Below are positions 1 to 9,448 of a stretch of 64,000 bases of DNA, piece by piece (position 1 is the stretch's first letter; each line of letters starts with the position of its first letter). Position numbers and translations under genes: made by a program. The notes under the pieces were generated by a model that saw nothing but the letters and a program-made list of their open reading frames with translations, had not been told where the DNA came from and did not search any database. Source of the stretch: Amycolatopsis tolypomycina (GTDB lineage Bacteria; Actinomycetota; Actinomycetes; Mycobacteriales; Pseudonocardiaceae); NCBI RefSeq assembly GCF_900105945.1, contig NZ_FNSO01000004.1:5890001-5954000 (forward strand), given 5' to 3'.

Positions 1-1
1 C

Positions 2-535
2 GCGGCCGCCGCGCGCACGCCTGTCCACAAAGGACCTGTGGAGGCGGTGCTGGCCGCCCAGCGCGCGGTGCGCGAGCAGACGCTCGGGGACGCGGTGCTC
101 GTCGTCGCGATGCCGGCCGAGCACGGCGGCTACCGCATCGCCTGGGTCGGCGACGCCCGCGCGTACGCCTGGAACGGCACGGCGTTGAGCCGCCTGACGA
201 CGGACCACACGCTGGCCGAGTTCTTCCGCGCCCGCCACCAGCCGGTGACGCCCCGGATGGAGCACGTGGTGACGACCAGCGTCCGCACCGCGGAGCCGCA
301 CGAGATCGGCACGGCGGAGACGACGAGCGCGGGCCTGCTCTTGACCAGCGACGGCGTCCACAAGCCGCTCACCGGAAGCGGCATCCGAGCGGTGCTGGCC
401 CAGCCGGGCACGGGCGCGGCGGATCTGGTCGAGGCGGCGCTGGCCCGCGGCGGGACGGACAACGCGACGGCGCTCTACGTCGAGCCTTTGGAGGTCGTCG
501 ACAGCACGACGGTGCGATTTCCCGTCGCCGCGTAA
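2..535 (+). CDS. PP2C-like Ser/Thr protein phosphatase, C-terminal part (5' truncated by window edge)
   Basis: The frame is open from the first bases of the window, so the start lies upstream and only about 177 residues are visible. These carry PPM/PP2C signatures: a VGDARAYAW stretch (the family's GDSR-type motif), LLLTSDGVHKPL (the SDG metal-site region) and a C-terminal GGTDNATALYV, where the DN pair normally binds metal. The family removes phosphate from Ser/Thr residues, often opposing Hanks-type kinases. No kinase is visible here. An internal GTG at position 38 is not a credible start because homology-like sequence continues upstream. The TAA stop lies at the beginning of the first copy of a tandem repeat. 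The fold call is firm; substrate and regulation are unknown. Confidence 0.8.
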   Translation, partial: AAAARTPVHKGPVEAVLAAQRAVREQTLGDAVLVVAMPAEHGGYRIAWVGDARAYAWNGTALSRLTTDHTLAEFFRARHQPVTPRMEHVVTTSVRTAEPHEIGTAETTSAGLLLTSDGVHKPLTGSGIRAVLAQPGTGAADLVEAALARGGTDNATALYVEPLEVVDSTTVRFPVAA

Positions 536-1157
536 GCCCGGCGGGCACTCGGGGGTGGGGTGACGGCCTCGAGGAAGCGCTTTCGCGGGTAGGCGTCAAC
601 ACACCGGGACGGTTTCAATCGACCCCATGTTGAGGCGGAGGGAAGCGCCACGCACCCAACGGGCCATTCCCCCCGCCCGCCGCGTAAGCCCGACGGACAC
701 CCGGAAGCGCGGTCGCGGCCTCAACGAAACGGCCTTCGCGGGTAGGCGTCAACACACCAGGACGGCTTCAATCGACCTCATGTTGAGGTGAAGGGAAGCG
801 CCACGCGCTCAACGGGCCATTCCCCCCGCTCACCCGCGTAATCCCAGCGGACACCCGAAAGTGCGGTGACGGCCTCGACGAAGCCCCCTTTCGCGGGTAG
901 GCGTCAACACACCGAGACAGCTTCAATCGACCCCATGTCGAGGTGGCAGCAAGCGGGCGGGAAGCGCCACGCGCCCAACGGGCCACTCCCCCGCTCATCG
1001 CGCAAGCCCGGCGCACACACGGAAGCGCGGTCACGGCCTCAACGAAGCCGCCTTCGCGGGTAGGTGTCAACGCACCGGGACGGTTTCAATCGACCCCATG
1101 TTGAGGTGGCAGCAAGCGGAGGGAAAGCGCCACGCGCTCAACGGGCCGTTCCCTCCG
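530..1157. repeat. Four tandem copies of a 152-164 bp unit filling the intergenic region
   Basis: Units start at about 530, 682, 836 and 1000, each with GCGTAAGCCC or a variant. Shared blocks follow in fixed order: ACGGCCTC, TTCGCGGGTAGGCGTCAAC, GGTTTCAATCGACC, ATGTTGAGG, GGAAGCGCCACGC and CAACGGGCC. Copy lengths differ because copies 1 and 2 lack about 10 bases (TGGCAGCAAG) that copies 3 and 4 keep. The unit runs from the phosphatase stop codon to the first codons of the small gene starting at 1098, so it looks like duplication of the whole intergenic region plus the gene's 5' end. Copies have diverged by point changes. It is not a CRISPR array: units are far too long and have no unique spacers. 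Confidence 0.85.
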
Positions 1158-1292
1158 CGTCCCGAAGAACAGTTCGTCGCCCTGTGCGGGGAAGAAGTGA
1201 CCGTTGCCGTGCGGGATGTTCCGCAGCTTGGTGGGCATTGGTTCGATCCGACCTGCACCGCGTGCGAGTCGGCGTGGCTGGCGCGGTGCTGA
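1098..1292 (+). CDS. Small Cys-containing protein, probable metal-binding (zinc-finger-like)
   Basis: This 64-residue protein starts with RWQQAEGKRHAL, then has an ALCG motif, a PTCTAC motif (C-x2-C) and a C-terminal Cys. Short actinomycete proteins with a W..G.RH head followed by CG and C-x2-C pairs are common and are usually annotated as zinc-finger-like hypotheticals, so metal binding is an inference. The ATG at 1098 lies inside the fourth copy of the upstream tandem repeat; copy 3 carries a matching head (MSRWQQAGGKRHA) that is not followed by the rest of the gene. Its TGA overlaps the GTG start of the next gene, indicating translational coupling. No strong ribosome binding site is visible before 1098, so the start is less certain than the frame. 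Confidence 0.55.
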   Translation: MLRWQQAEGKRHALNGPFPPRPEEQFVALCGEEVTVAVRDVPQLGGHWFDPTCTACESAWLARC

Positions 1293-1702
1293 CCGGTGAC
1301 GATCGAGACCATCGGCTGCTGGAACGCATCCGCGACCTGCATGCCTCGCTCGCCCCCGATCTGGCGTGGCTGGCCAGGACCGTCGGCGAGGAGGCGCCGC
1401 GGCCCGACATCCTCCGTGACCTGGGGGAACGGCTCGCCGACCTCGGTGTGGACCTGATCAGCCGGGCCGACGAGCTCGACGCCCAGGTCCGGGCCGGCCT
1501 GCCGGACCACGGCTGGCTCCCCGAAGCGGGCGCACGGCGGCGCGCGCTGGCCGTCGCCCACCAGGTCGGCCCGCACCCCCTCCGGTGCGGGCCGATCTTC
1601 CTCGCCGTCTGCGGTGCGGCGTGCTTCCCCTTCTACGGGACGGACCCGACCGGTCGGACAGCCCGGCACGAACGGTGCGAAAAGTGCCTCCACGTGCACT
1701 GA
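1286..1702 (+). CDS. Hypothetical Cys/His-containing protein coupled to the preceding small gene
   Basis: A GTG start at 1286 overlaps the previous stop codon (GTGCTGA) and gives 138 residues. The N-terminal two thirds are predicted largely helical (LLERIRDLHASLAPDLAWLARTV and LGERLADLGVDLI segments). The C-terminus is Cys/His rich: LRCGP, AVCGAAC and RHERCEKCLHVH, the last containing a C-x2-C. A two-part layout of helical body plus metal-binding tail, and coupling to another Cys-rich gene, suggest the two proteins act together, but I do not recognise the family. Codon use matches the neighbours, so coding status is likely. Confidence 0.55.
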   Translation: MLTGDDRDHRLLERIRDLHASLAPDLAWLARTVGEEAPRPDILRDLGERLADLGVDLISRADELDAQVRAGLPDHGWLPEAGARRRALAVAHQVGPHPLRCGPIFLAVCGAACFPFYGTDPTGRTARHERCEKCLHVH

Positions 1703-1728
1703 TCCGCCGTTTCTGCTGAGCTGGAGGC

Positions 1729-2208
1729 ATGCAGAACACGACGGCGACCGAGCGGTTCTTCCGGATCGCGATCGCGATCAAGGGCCTCGACGGCGCACTC
1801 CAGGTCGTCGGGGCCCTGATCCTCGCGTTCATCCCGGCCTCGACGGTCAGCGGGTTCACCCACGCGGTGATCACCCGCGACCTCCTCGGCGACCCGTCGG
1901 GCACCCTGGCACGCCACCTCGAGTCGGCGACGGAGAACTTCCTCCACGGCGACACCAAGACGTTCGCGGTGGCGTACCTGCTCGCGCACGGGCTGATCAA
2001 GCTCGGCTTGGTGTGGGCGCTGGCGCGGAAGATCGTCCGCGCCTATCCGGTGGCCGCCGTCGTTCTCGCCGCGTTCGTGGTCTACGAGGTTTTCCGGGCC
2101 GTGCACACTCACTCGATCGCGTTGCCGTTCTTCGCCGCGCTCGACGTCGTGATCATCGTGCTGGTACTGCGGGAGTACCGGCAGCTGAAGCGCGGACAGA
2201 GCTCGTGA
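1729..2208 (+). CDS. DUF2127 family membrane protein
   Basis: A 159-residue protein with four hydrophobic stretches: residues about 20-38 (VVGALILAFIPA), 82-98, 104-122 (VAAVVLAAFVVYEVFRA) and 128-147. This size and topology, together with IAIAIKGLDGALQV near the N-terminus and the HGLIKLGLVWAL segment, fit DUF2127, a family of predicted integral membrane proteins of unknown function. The ATG is preceded by a clear GGAGG six bases upstream. The stop codon sits in the left arm of a strong hairpin, so the gene appears to end its own transcript. Confidence 0.75.
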   Translation: MQNTTATERFFRIAIAIKGLDGALQVVGALILAFIPASTVSGFTHAVITRDLLGDPSGTLARHLESATENFLHGDTKTFAVAYLLAHGLIKLGLVWALARKIVRAYPVAAVVLAAFVVYEVFRAVHTHSIALPFFAALDVVIIVLVLREYRQLKRGQSS

Positions 2209-2239
2209 CGGCCTCCCCGGTGCCGGGGAGGCCGTCACG
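2204..2239. terminator. Perfect 17-bp-arm hairpin between convergent genes
   Basis: Arms 2204-2220 and 2223-2239 are exact inverted repeats with a 2-base loop (core GACGGCCTCCCC). It spans the stop of the DUF2127 gene and ends two bases before the stop of the convergent glycosidase. There is no T-tract on either side, as is common in high-GC actinomycetes. A bidirectional terminator is the likely role. Confidence 0.75.
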
Positions 2240-2241
2240 AA

Positions 2242-4587
2242 TCACATGGCGGGCGGCGCCACCTGCGTCCCCCACGCCGTGGGCGTGTCGCTCAGGCGGA
2301 ACTCGATCTTGCCCGCCCGCAGCAGGTCCGCGTGTGAGATCCAGCTGCGGTCGTAACTCCGGTGTCCGATCCGGACGTCCTTTGTGTACTGCAACTTCGC
2401 CGCCGCGGCGCCCGGTGCCGAAATCTCGATCTTGCGGCCGCCGGCCGGGTGGATCTCCACCTTCTCGAACATCGGGGTGCTGAGCAGGTACGTTCCGGTG
2501 CCCGGCTGGGCTTCGAAGATGCCGGCCATGCCGAACACCAGCCACGACGAGATCGTGCCCAGGTCGTCGTTGCCAGGCATGCCGTACGGCGTGTCCGTGA
2601 ACAGCGTGCGCGCCGCGCGCAACACCGCCGACGTCTTCCACGGTGCGCCCGTCCAGCTGTACATCCAGGGCGCGTGCAGGTCGGGCTCGTTGTTCGGGTT
2701 GAACGCGAAGTTGTTGTGGTAGTCGTACGCGCCGTGGACCCAGGAGTCCTTCGCCGCCTTCGCCGGGTCCGTGAGCAGGAGCGGCATGTCGAAGAACGTG
2801 TCGAGCCGCTTCTCCGCCTGTGCCGGGCCGCCCATCAGGCCGAACAGCTTCGCGGTGTCCTGCTGGGCGAGCCACTGGTACTGCCACGGCGTGCCCTCGT
2901 GGAAGCCGGTGGACTTCGCCGGGTCGGGGTCGCCGACGCCGGTGCCGTCCGCCGCGCGGGTGCGCGGGAAGCCCGTGAACCCGTGGGATTCGACGCTGGT
3001 GTCCCACAAGTGGGCGAAGTTGCCGCAGCGGGCGCGCAGCGTCGCCGCCTTGTCGTGGTAGCCCAAACCGGACGCCATCGTGGACAGGGCACAGTCGGCG
3101 AGGGCGTACTCGAGGGTCGCCGAACCGGCCTGGCGCGTGTCGCCGTAGGTGTAGCCCGGCAGGTCCTGGTAGCCGATCCAGCCGTTCTGCACGTACGTCG
3201 GGTTGCCGTCGCGGCCGCGGAAGATCGACTGGTCCGCGGGCACTTCGTTGGCGTTGCGCCACAGCGCGTCGAACAGGTCGCGCGCGGTCCGGTCGTCGAG
3301 GAGGCCGCGGCGGTAGTTGTCGACCACCCACGGCGTGACGGGGTCGCCGCTCATCACGTTCGTCTCGCCGCCGGCCAGCGCCCAGCGCGGGACCCAGCCG
3401 CCGTCCTGGGCGATCTTGAGGACGGACCTGGTCATGTCCGCCGCCTTGTCCGGGTGCAGCAGCGCGACCAGCTGGTTCTGCGAACGGTACGTGTCCCACA
3501 GCGAGAACATCTGGTAGTAGGTGTCGCGGCTGCGGTGGACCCGGTCGTCGAAGCCGCGGTAGGAACCGTCGACGTCCGATCCGACGGACGGGTGCAGGAG
3601 CGACCGGTACAGCGCGCTGTAGTAGGTCCGCTGGTCGGCGGTGGTGCCGCCGGCGACGCGCAGCCGGTTCAGCTCGTCCTCCCACGTGTCGTGGGCGGCT
3701 TTGCGCGCCTTGTCGAACGACCTGGGCTGCTCGGCGCCGCGGTTGAGGCGGGCGCCGTCGATCGAGGTGTAGGAAAGCCCGACGGACGCGCCGACCTGGC
3801 TCTTGTCGCTGCCGAAGGTGAGCCAGGCGCCGGTGCGCTGGGTGCCGAGCGCGGCGTCACGCCGGTTCGGCGTCAGCGTGCCGTCGGTCCAGGTGCCGAA
3901 GCTGGTGAACTTGCGGTCGAACTTGGCGCTGAAGAAGACCTTGTACCGCTCCTTCTGCGTCTCCCAGCAGAAGTTGCCGCCCTGCAGCCAGCCCTCGACG
4001 GTGTCGTCGCCGACGACGTGGACCTCGCCGGCGTAGGTGTAGCCGTTGCTCTCGCCGACCTCGACGAGGACGTTCTCGCTGGTCCCGGCGGGGAAGGTGT
4101 ACCGGTGCTGGCCGGTGCGCTGGGTGGCGGTGAGCTCGGCGCCGATGCCGTTGGCGAGCTTGACGCCGTAGTAGCCGGGCTGCCGGGTCTCGTCGGCGTG
4201 GCTGAACTTCGCGCCGTACTTCGCGGGGTCGCTGCTGGTGACGGCGCCGGTGGTGGGCATGAACCGGAAGTTGCCCATCGTCTGGCAGCCGACGCCGGAG
4301 AGGTGGGTGTGGCTGAAGCCGAGGGTGGTGTCCTGCGCGTAGTCGTAGGAGGCGTACTTCTTGAGTTGGGTGTCCGGGCTGAGCTGGACCATCCCGAAGG
4401 GCGTGGTGGCACCGGGGAAGGTGGTGCCGTCGCCGTTGTTGCCGATCGAGGTGTCGACGAGGGTGGTGGGGTCGTCGGCGAACCTCGGTCCGGCCGCTTC
4501 GGCGGGGGTCGCGAGGGCGACCGTGGTGGCCCCGGCGAGCAGGGTGGCCAGGACGCGCGAGCGGGTCTTTGGGATGCACCGTCTCAT
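2242..4587 (-). CDS. Secreted GH92-family alpha-mannosidase-like glycosidase
   Basis: The 781-residue product begins with a signal peptide (basic start, hydrophobic LATLLAGATTVALA, cleavage near AEA-A). GH92 hallmarks follow: GFSHTHLSGVGC, EVGESNGYTYAGEV, WDTYRSQNQLVALLHP, GGWVPRWALAGGETNVMSGD and, near the end, GMPGNDDLGTISSWLVFGMAG. GH92 enzymes are calcium-dependent exo-alpha-mannosidases acting mostly on alpha-1,2 linkages; the exact linkage here cannot be read from sequence. The ATG at 4587 is chosen because AGGAGG lies a few bases upstream and it opens the signal peptide; earlier in-frame ATGs lack both. A LacI-type operator palindrome lies just upstream, so carbohydrate-responsive repression is likely. 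The gene stands alone on the minus strand. Confidence 0.88.
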   Translation of the reverse strand: MRRCIPKTRSRVLATLLAGATTVALATPAEAAGPRFADDPTTLVDTSIGNNGDGTTFPGATTPFGMVQLSPDTQLKKYASYDYAQDTTLGFSHTHLSGVGCQTMGNFRFMPTTGAVTSSDPAKYGAKFSHADETRQPGYYGVKLANGIGAELTATQRTGQHRYTFPAGTSENVLVEVGESNGYTYAGEVHVVGDDTVEGWLQGGNFCWETQKERYKVFFSAKFDRKFTSFGTWTDGTLTPNRRDAALGTQRTGAWLTFGSDKSQVGASVGLSYTSIDGARLNRGAEQPRSFDKARKAAHDTWEDELNRLRVAGGTTADQRTYYSALYRSLLHPSVGSDVDGSYRGFDDRVHRSRDTYYQMFSLWDTYRSQNQLVALLHPDKAADMTRSVLKIAQDGGWVPRWALAGGETNVMSGDPVTPWVVDNYRRGLLDDRTARDLFDALWRNANEVPADQSIFRGRDGNPTYVQNGWIGYQDLPGYTYGDTRQAGSATLEYALADCALSTMASGLGYHDKAATLRARCGNFAHLWDTSVESHGFTGFPRTRAADGTGVGDPDPAKSTGFHEGTPWQYQWLAQQDTAKLFGLMGGPAQAEKRLDTFFDMPLLLTDPAKAAKDSWVHGAYDYHNNFAFNPNNEPDLHAPWMYSWTGAPWKTSAVLRAARTLFTDTPYGMPGNDDLGTISSWLVFGMAGIFEAQPGTGTYLLSTPMFEKVEIHPAGGRKIEISAPGAAAAKLQYTKDVRIGHRSYDRSWISHADLLRAGKIEFRLSDTPTAWGTQVAPPAM

Positions 4588-4598
4588 CCGTGTCCTCC

Positions 4599-4612
4599 TG
4601 ACAACGTTGTCA
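4599..4612. promoter_or_regulatory. LacI-family-type operator upstream of the GH92 gene
   Basis: TGACAACGTTGTCA is a perfect 14-bp palindrome with the central CG typical of LacI-family sites. It lies 11 bases upstream of the GH92 start codon, next to the ribosome binding site, a position suited to repression. No LacI-family gene is in this window, so the regulator must be encoded elsewhere. Confidence 0.65.
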
Positions 4613-4663
4613 CATGCACGGTGGGATCTTTTCCGTTGTCCGGTGGACAAATCAAGCCCAGGC

Positions 4664-6112
4664 TCAGACCTGGTGTGTGACGTGCCCGTCGACGATGGTC
4701 GCCGTCACCGGGAGGTTGCGCAGGTCGGCCGGGGACAGCGCCGCCGGGTCCGTTGCCGTCACCATCAGGTCCGCGACGTCCCCCACCGCCACGCGGCGGC
4801 GGCCCCCCGACGACGCCGCCAGTGCGTCCGCGAACGAGATCGCCTGCTCCGGGTGCCACGGCGGGCGGTCGTCGTCCGTGCGGGAGATCGCCGACGCGAT
4901 TCCGTCCCACGGGTCCAGGGGCGCCACCGGGGCGTCCGAACCGAATTCCAGGCGGGCTCCCGACTCCAGCAGCGACCGGTAGGGGAACGCCCGCGAAGTC
5001 CGGCCGTGCCAGTGGCGGTCCGCGACGTCGCGGTCGTCCGGCTGGTGCGCCGGCTGGACCGCCGCGATCACGCCCAGCGCCGCGAACCTCGGGACGTCCT
5101 CGGCCGACAGCAGCTGCGCGTGTTCGATGCGCCCGGGGCAGCCGACCTCCTCGAACGCGTCCAGGGCGATCGTGTTCGCGCGGTCGCCGATCGCGTGGAC
5201 CGCCGGGATCAGCCCGTGGTCGAAAGCCCGGCGCATCAGGGGAATCAGCTCGGAAGGCGGCAGTTCCAGCAGGCCGGGCGAATCCACGCCGGGGTACGGG
5301 TCGTGGCAGTAGGCCGTGCGGGTGTTGAGGGAGCCGTCCACGAAGAGCTTGAACGGCCCCACCGTCAGCAGCCCGCCGGAGTCCGGCAGGACGTCGCCCG
5401 TGCGGTGGCCGCGCTCGATGGTCTGGTCCAGGAGGTGCTTGGCGACGACGCACGAGATCCGGGTCGCCGGCGCGCCCCGGCGGGTCCAGTCCGCCACCGT
5501 GTCCGCGTACTCGTAGTCGACGATCTGGGTGACACCCCGCGCGGCCGCCGCGGAAACCGCTTCCGCCACCCACCGGTCCTGGACGTCGATCGCCGCCGTC
5601 GGGAGCTGGGCCGTCGCGCTCATGCAGTCGCCCTCCAGCAGGACGCCGGTCGGGTGGTCGCGGCCGATCAGCTTCAGCGCCGCCGGGCTGAGCCACAGCG
5701 TGTGCAGGTCCGCGCTGAACAACGCGACCGCGCGGCCGGGCAGCGCCCGCTGCAGCAGGTCCTTGTGCGGCTTGTCCGGCCACAGCCCGTCGCGGAACCC
5801 GGCGCCCACGACGAGTTCCGTCTGCGGTGCCGGGGTCGCCAGCAGGTGGGCGAGCAGCAGTTCGATCGCCTCGCCGGCCGAGCGGGCCGCGTCCAGCGGG
5901 ATGCGCCGCCGGAACGTGGCCCACTGCACCACGTGGACGTGCGCGTCGGCCAGGCCGGGCAGCAGTGTCCCGCCGTGCCCGTCGACCACGCGCGCCGCGA
6001 ACCCCGCGGAGCCCGGTTCGGTGATCGACGTGACCCGGCCGTCGTTCACCCGGACGTCGGCGAGCTCGCCGCCGAGACCCGGCCGGACGCGGCGCAGCAG
6101 GAGATCATCCAT
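4664..6112 (-). CDS. Amidohydrolase family 3 (YtcJ-like) metal-dependent hydrolase
   Basis: The protein has an N-terminal beta-sandwich piece, then GTLLPGLADAHVHV (the HxH metal site), a central TIM barrel with VDGSLNTRTAYCHDPY, AVHAIGDRANTIALDAFEEV (second His site), RIEHAQLLSAEDV and LEFGSDAPVAPLDPWDGI (catalytic Asp), and a C-terminal sandwich return GDVADLMVTATDP. This order is that of YtcJ-type amidohydrolases, cytosolic enzymes that hydrolyse N-acyl or amide substrates. The substrate is unknown. The start may be ATG at 6112 (AAGGTGG eight bases upstream) or GTG at 6121. A 7-bp-arm palindrome at 6165-6182 lies upstream. Confidence 0.8.
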   Translation of the reverse strand: MDDLLLRRVRPGLGGELADVRVNDGRVTSITEPGSAGFAARVVDGHGGTLLPGLADAHVHVVQWATFRRRIPLDAARSAGEAIELLLAHLLATPAPQTELVVGAGFRDGLWPDKPHKDLLQRALPGRAVALFSADLHTLWLSPAALKLIGRDHPTGVLLEGDCMSATAQLPTAAIDVQDRWVAEAVSAAAARGVTQIVDYEYADTVADWTRRGAPATRISCVVAKHLLDQTIERGHRTGDVLPDSGGLLTVGPFKLFVDGSLNTRTAYCHDPYPGVDSPGLLELPPSELIPLMRRAFDHGLIPAVHAIGDRANTIALDAFEEVGCPGRIEHAQLLSAEDVPRFAALGVIAAVQPAHQPDDRDVADRHWHGRTSRAFPYRSLLESGARLEFGSDAPVAPLDPWDGIASAISRTDDDRPPWHPEQAISFADALAASSGGRRRVAVGDVADLMVTATDPAALSPADLRNLPVTATIVDGHVTHQV

Positions 6113-6164
6113 GCGGACCACCTTGCCAGCCCGGCCCGTCCGGGTGAAGCACGGCTTGAGATGA

Positions 6165-6182
6165 GGAATACGGGGGTATTCC
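6165..6182. promoter_or_regulatory. Candidate operator palindrome upstream of the amidohydrolase gene
   Basis: GGAATAC and GTATTCC form exact 7-bp arms around GGGG, about 55 bases upstream of the amidohydrolase start. The regulator is unknown. The remaining bases to 6294 contain no gene I can support. Confidence 0.35.
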
Positions 6183-6294
6183 CCTACCGTTGGAACAGAT
6201 GGCAGCCGTCGCCCGCCGAAGGGTCAGGGCCGGTTCAGGAGCGCCGCCTTCACAAGCCGCGCAGGGTTCGACTCCCTCGGTTGCCGCTCGGTCT

Positions 6295-7850
6295 TCACCC
6301 CGCCGGCATGTCCCGCCGCCGCAACGCGAACAACCCCGCCGCGCCCGCCACCAGCGCGATCGCCGCCAGCCAGAGCGCCGGTCCCGCCGAGAACGTCCCG
6401 CCCGGCAGGCGCGGCAGGTGCTGGAACGGCGAGATCCCCAGCACCACCGAACTCCACCGCAACGCCGTGCCCACCAGTGACAGCAACAGGAACGCCGCCA
6501 GCAGCCCCCAGGCCACCGCCGAATACCGCGGGACGAAGCCGATCAGCAGCGCTGCCAGGCCCGTCAGCACCCAGACCGCCGGCAGCTGGGCCAGCGCCGC
6601 CGGGACCAGCCCGAAGCCGCTCCCGTACGCCAGGCCCGTCGCCCAGCCCGTCACCGCCAGCACGACCGCCGGCCCGAGGAACGCGAACGCCAGGTGGCCC
6701 AGTGCCCAGCCGACCCGGCCGACCGCGGTGGCCAGGACCGGTTCCGCGCGGCCCGCCGCCTCTTCCGCACGCAGCTTCAGCGTCGCCTGCACCGCGTAGC
6801 CCGATGCCGCCAGGCCGAACAACGTCATCGTGCCCGCCAGGTACGCGTCCAGCACCGCGCCGCCGCCCATCCGGGAGAACAGGTCTCCGACCGCCTCGTT
6901 GTCCCGCATCATGTCCGCGACGTTCTGCGCGACCCCGCCCATCAGCAGCCCGACCAGCCCCAGGCAGACGGTCCAGACCAGCAGCGTGCCCCGCTGCAGC
7001 CGCCACGCCAGCGCCAGCGGCGAGCGCAGGGACGCCTGCGCGCCGGACCGCCCGAGCCGGGCCGGCAGCAGGGCCGCGCCGAGGTCCCGGCGTGCCGCCA
7101 GGGCGACGGCCACGGCCACCGCAAAGCCGGTCGCGACGACGCCCAGCGCGAGGACCCACCACTGCTCGCCCGCGAACGGCCGCAGCCGGTGCGCCCAGCC
7201 GATCGGCGACAGCCACGCCGGCCAGCCCGCCGACGCGCTGCTGTCCCCGGCCGCGCGCAGCAGGAACGCCGGCACCAGCACCCCGATGCCGAGGCCCCGC
7301 GCGCCGCTCGCGCCCCACGTCAGCTGCGCGGCGACCGCGCCGACCCCGGCGAACACCCAGCCCGCCAGGGAGAACCCGAGACCGAGCGCGAGGGCACCGG
7401 CGAACGGAACGCCCTGTGCGGCAACGCCGAACGCCGCCAGCAGCCCGAACACCAGACACGCGCCGCAGGTGGCGAGCACCGCCGCGGCCAGCCCCGCGTG
7501 CCGGCCGACGACGGTGGCGCCGGTGAGCTCACGACGTCCCGCCTCCTCCTCGGTCCGGGTGTGCCGGACCACGGTGAGCAGCGCGATCAGGCCCACGACC
7601 ACCGGGACGAACCCGCACTGCCAGGCCAGGAGGTTCCCCAGCGAAGAGCCGTAGAGCGGCCCGTTGCGCACGACGAAGGTCGCGCTCGACGCGTTGAGGT
7701 CGTAGAAATGCTGCCGTGCCAAGGCATCCGGGTACGCCGCCTTGATCGACGAGAGGTAGCCCACCGGTGCGAGCGCGAGGCCGACGATCCACAGTGGCAT
7801 GAGCAGGCGGTCGCGGCGCAGCACCAGCCGAAGCAGCGCCCCGGTGCCGG

Positions 7851-7854
<4 letters not shown>
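6295..7854 (-). CDS. ABC transporter permease of the antibiotic-exporter type
   Basis: A 519-residue integral membrane protein with about twelve hydrophobic segments and conserved repeats in its two halves (for example [19 protein letters not shown] and [21 protein letters not shown]). This two-half layout is typical of the large permease annotated in actinomycetes as a polyketide-antibiotic exporter permease. Its ATG overlaps the TGA of the ATPase gene by four bases, so the two are translationally coupled. It presumably forms the membrane channel moving a hydrophobic compound outward using ATP hydrolysed by the neighbouring subunit. The substrate is unknown, and no biosynthetic genes are adjacent. 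Confidence 0.82.
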
Positions 7855-8761
<907 letters not shown>

Positions 8762-8765
<4 letters not shown>

Positions 8766-9376
8766 TCCTTCCGTTGGTACGCGGCCAGCGATTCACTGGC
8801 CTTCTTCAGGGTTTCCGGCGTGGCGAGCGGATGCGTGAACAGGAAGCCGGCGGCGAGCGACATGCGCAGCATCGCCTCGTGGGTGCCGGGTTCCTCGCCG
8901 AGGGCGCGGGCGACGTGGTCCTGCAGGATCATCATCCCGCCGGTCATCGCGGCGAGCGCGGCCGCACAGGCGCGCGGATCCGGCATGTCCAGGTCCTGCT
9001 CGCGGAACCAGCGCTCGGTGCCGTCGACGATCTCGGTGAACTGCGCGGCCGCGGCCGCCGAGCCGTCGATCATCGCGCGGCCCATGTAGCGGCGGAACAG
9101 CAACTGGCGGGTGTCGAACGTCGGCACGAACCCCGGGTCCGCCTCGCCCTTGGCGAGCGCTTCCTCCTTGAACTTCATCAGCTCGTCGAAGACGTGGGTG
9201 TCGCAGGCCTCGCGCAGGCCGTCCTTGGAGCCGAAGTGGTGCCGGATCAAGCCACCGGAGACGCCGGCTTCCTCGGCGATGTCGAGGATCGACGTCTTCT
9301 CCATGCCACGCTCGGTGAACAGGCGGATGGCGGCGTCGCGGATCCGGGCGCGGGCGGTGAGGTCTTCGGCGGTCAT
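8762..9376 (-). CDS. TetR/AcrR-family transcriptional regulator of the ABC exporter operon
   Basis: The 204-residue protein carries the N-terminal TetR helix-turn-helix ([37 protein letters not shown], in pieces residues about 10-46) and a long helical ligand domain. It is the first gene of the operon and is preceded by a perfect 18-bp palindrome and a second palindrome, so autoregulation of the whole exporter operon with release by the exported ligand is likely. That reading rests on family knowledge and gene order. The ATG at 9376 starts directly before the helix-turn-helix. Confidence 0.88.
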
Positions 9377-9395
9377 CAGCGGTCCTTGATCCGTG

Positions 9396-9431
9396 CGTGT
9401 AGTCGACTACACGAGAATATAGCCCGCTATA
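9396..9431. promoter_or_regulatory. Double TetR-type operator region
   Basis: CGTGTAGTCGACTACACG at 9396-9413 is a perfect 18-bp palindrome, and TATAGC-CC-GCTATA at 9418-9431 is a second with 6-bp arms. Half-sites (CGTGTAG) recur at about 9436-9442. The cluster lies 20-55 bases upstream of the TetR start, where the promoter should be. Confidence 0.7.
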
Positions 9432-9448
9432 CGCGCGTGTAGCAAGGC

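Noticed and set aside
530..1157. CRISPR-like array (GTTTCAATCGACC repeated at intervals)
   Set aside because: The repeat unit is over 150 bp, whole units are homologous to each other, there are no unique spacers and no cas genes.
2362..4680. Plus-strand open frame of over 700 codons opposite the GH92 gene
   Set aside because: The minus-strand frame has a signal peptide and GH92 motifs; the plus strand reads as Val/Ala/Arg-rich shadow sequence.
6201..6286. Complete tRNA gene
   Set aside because: Acceptor and T-arm pair, but the T-stem has a mismatch, the anticodon stem does not pair and arm spacing fits neither class of tRNA.
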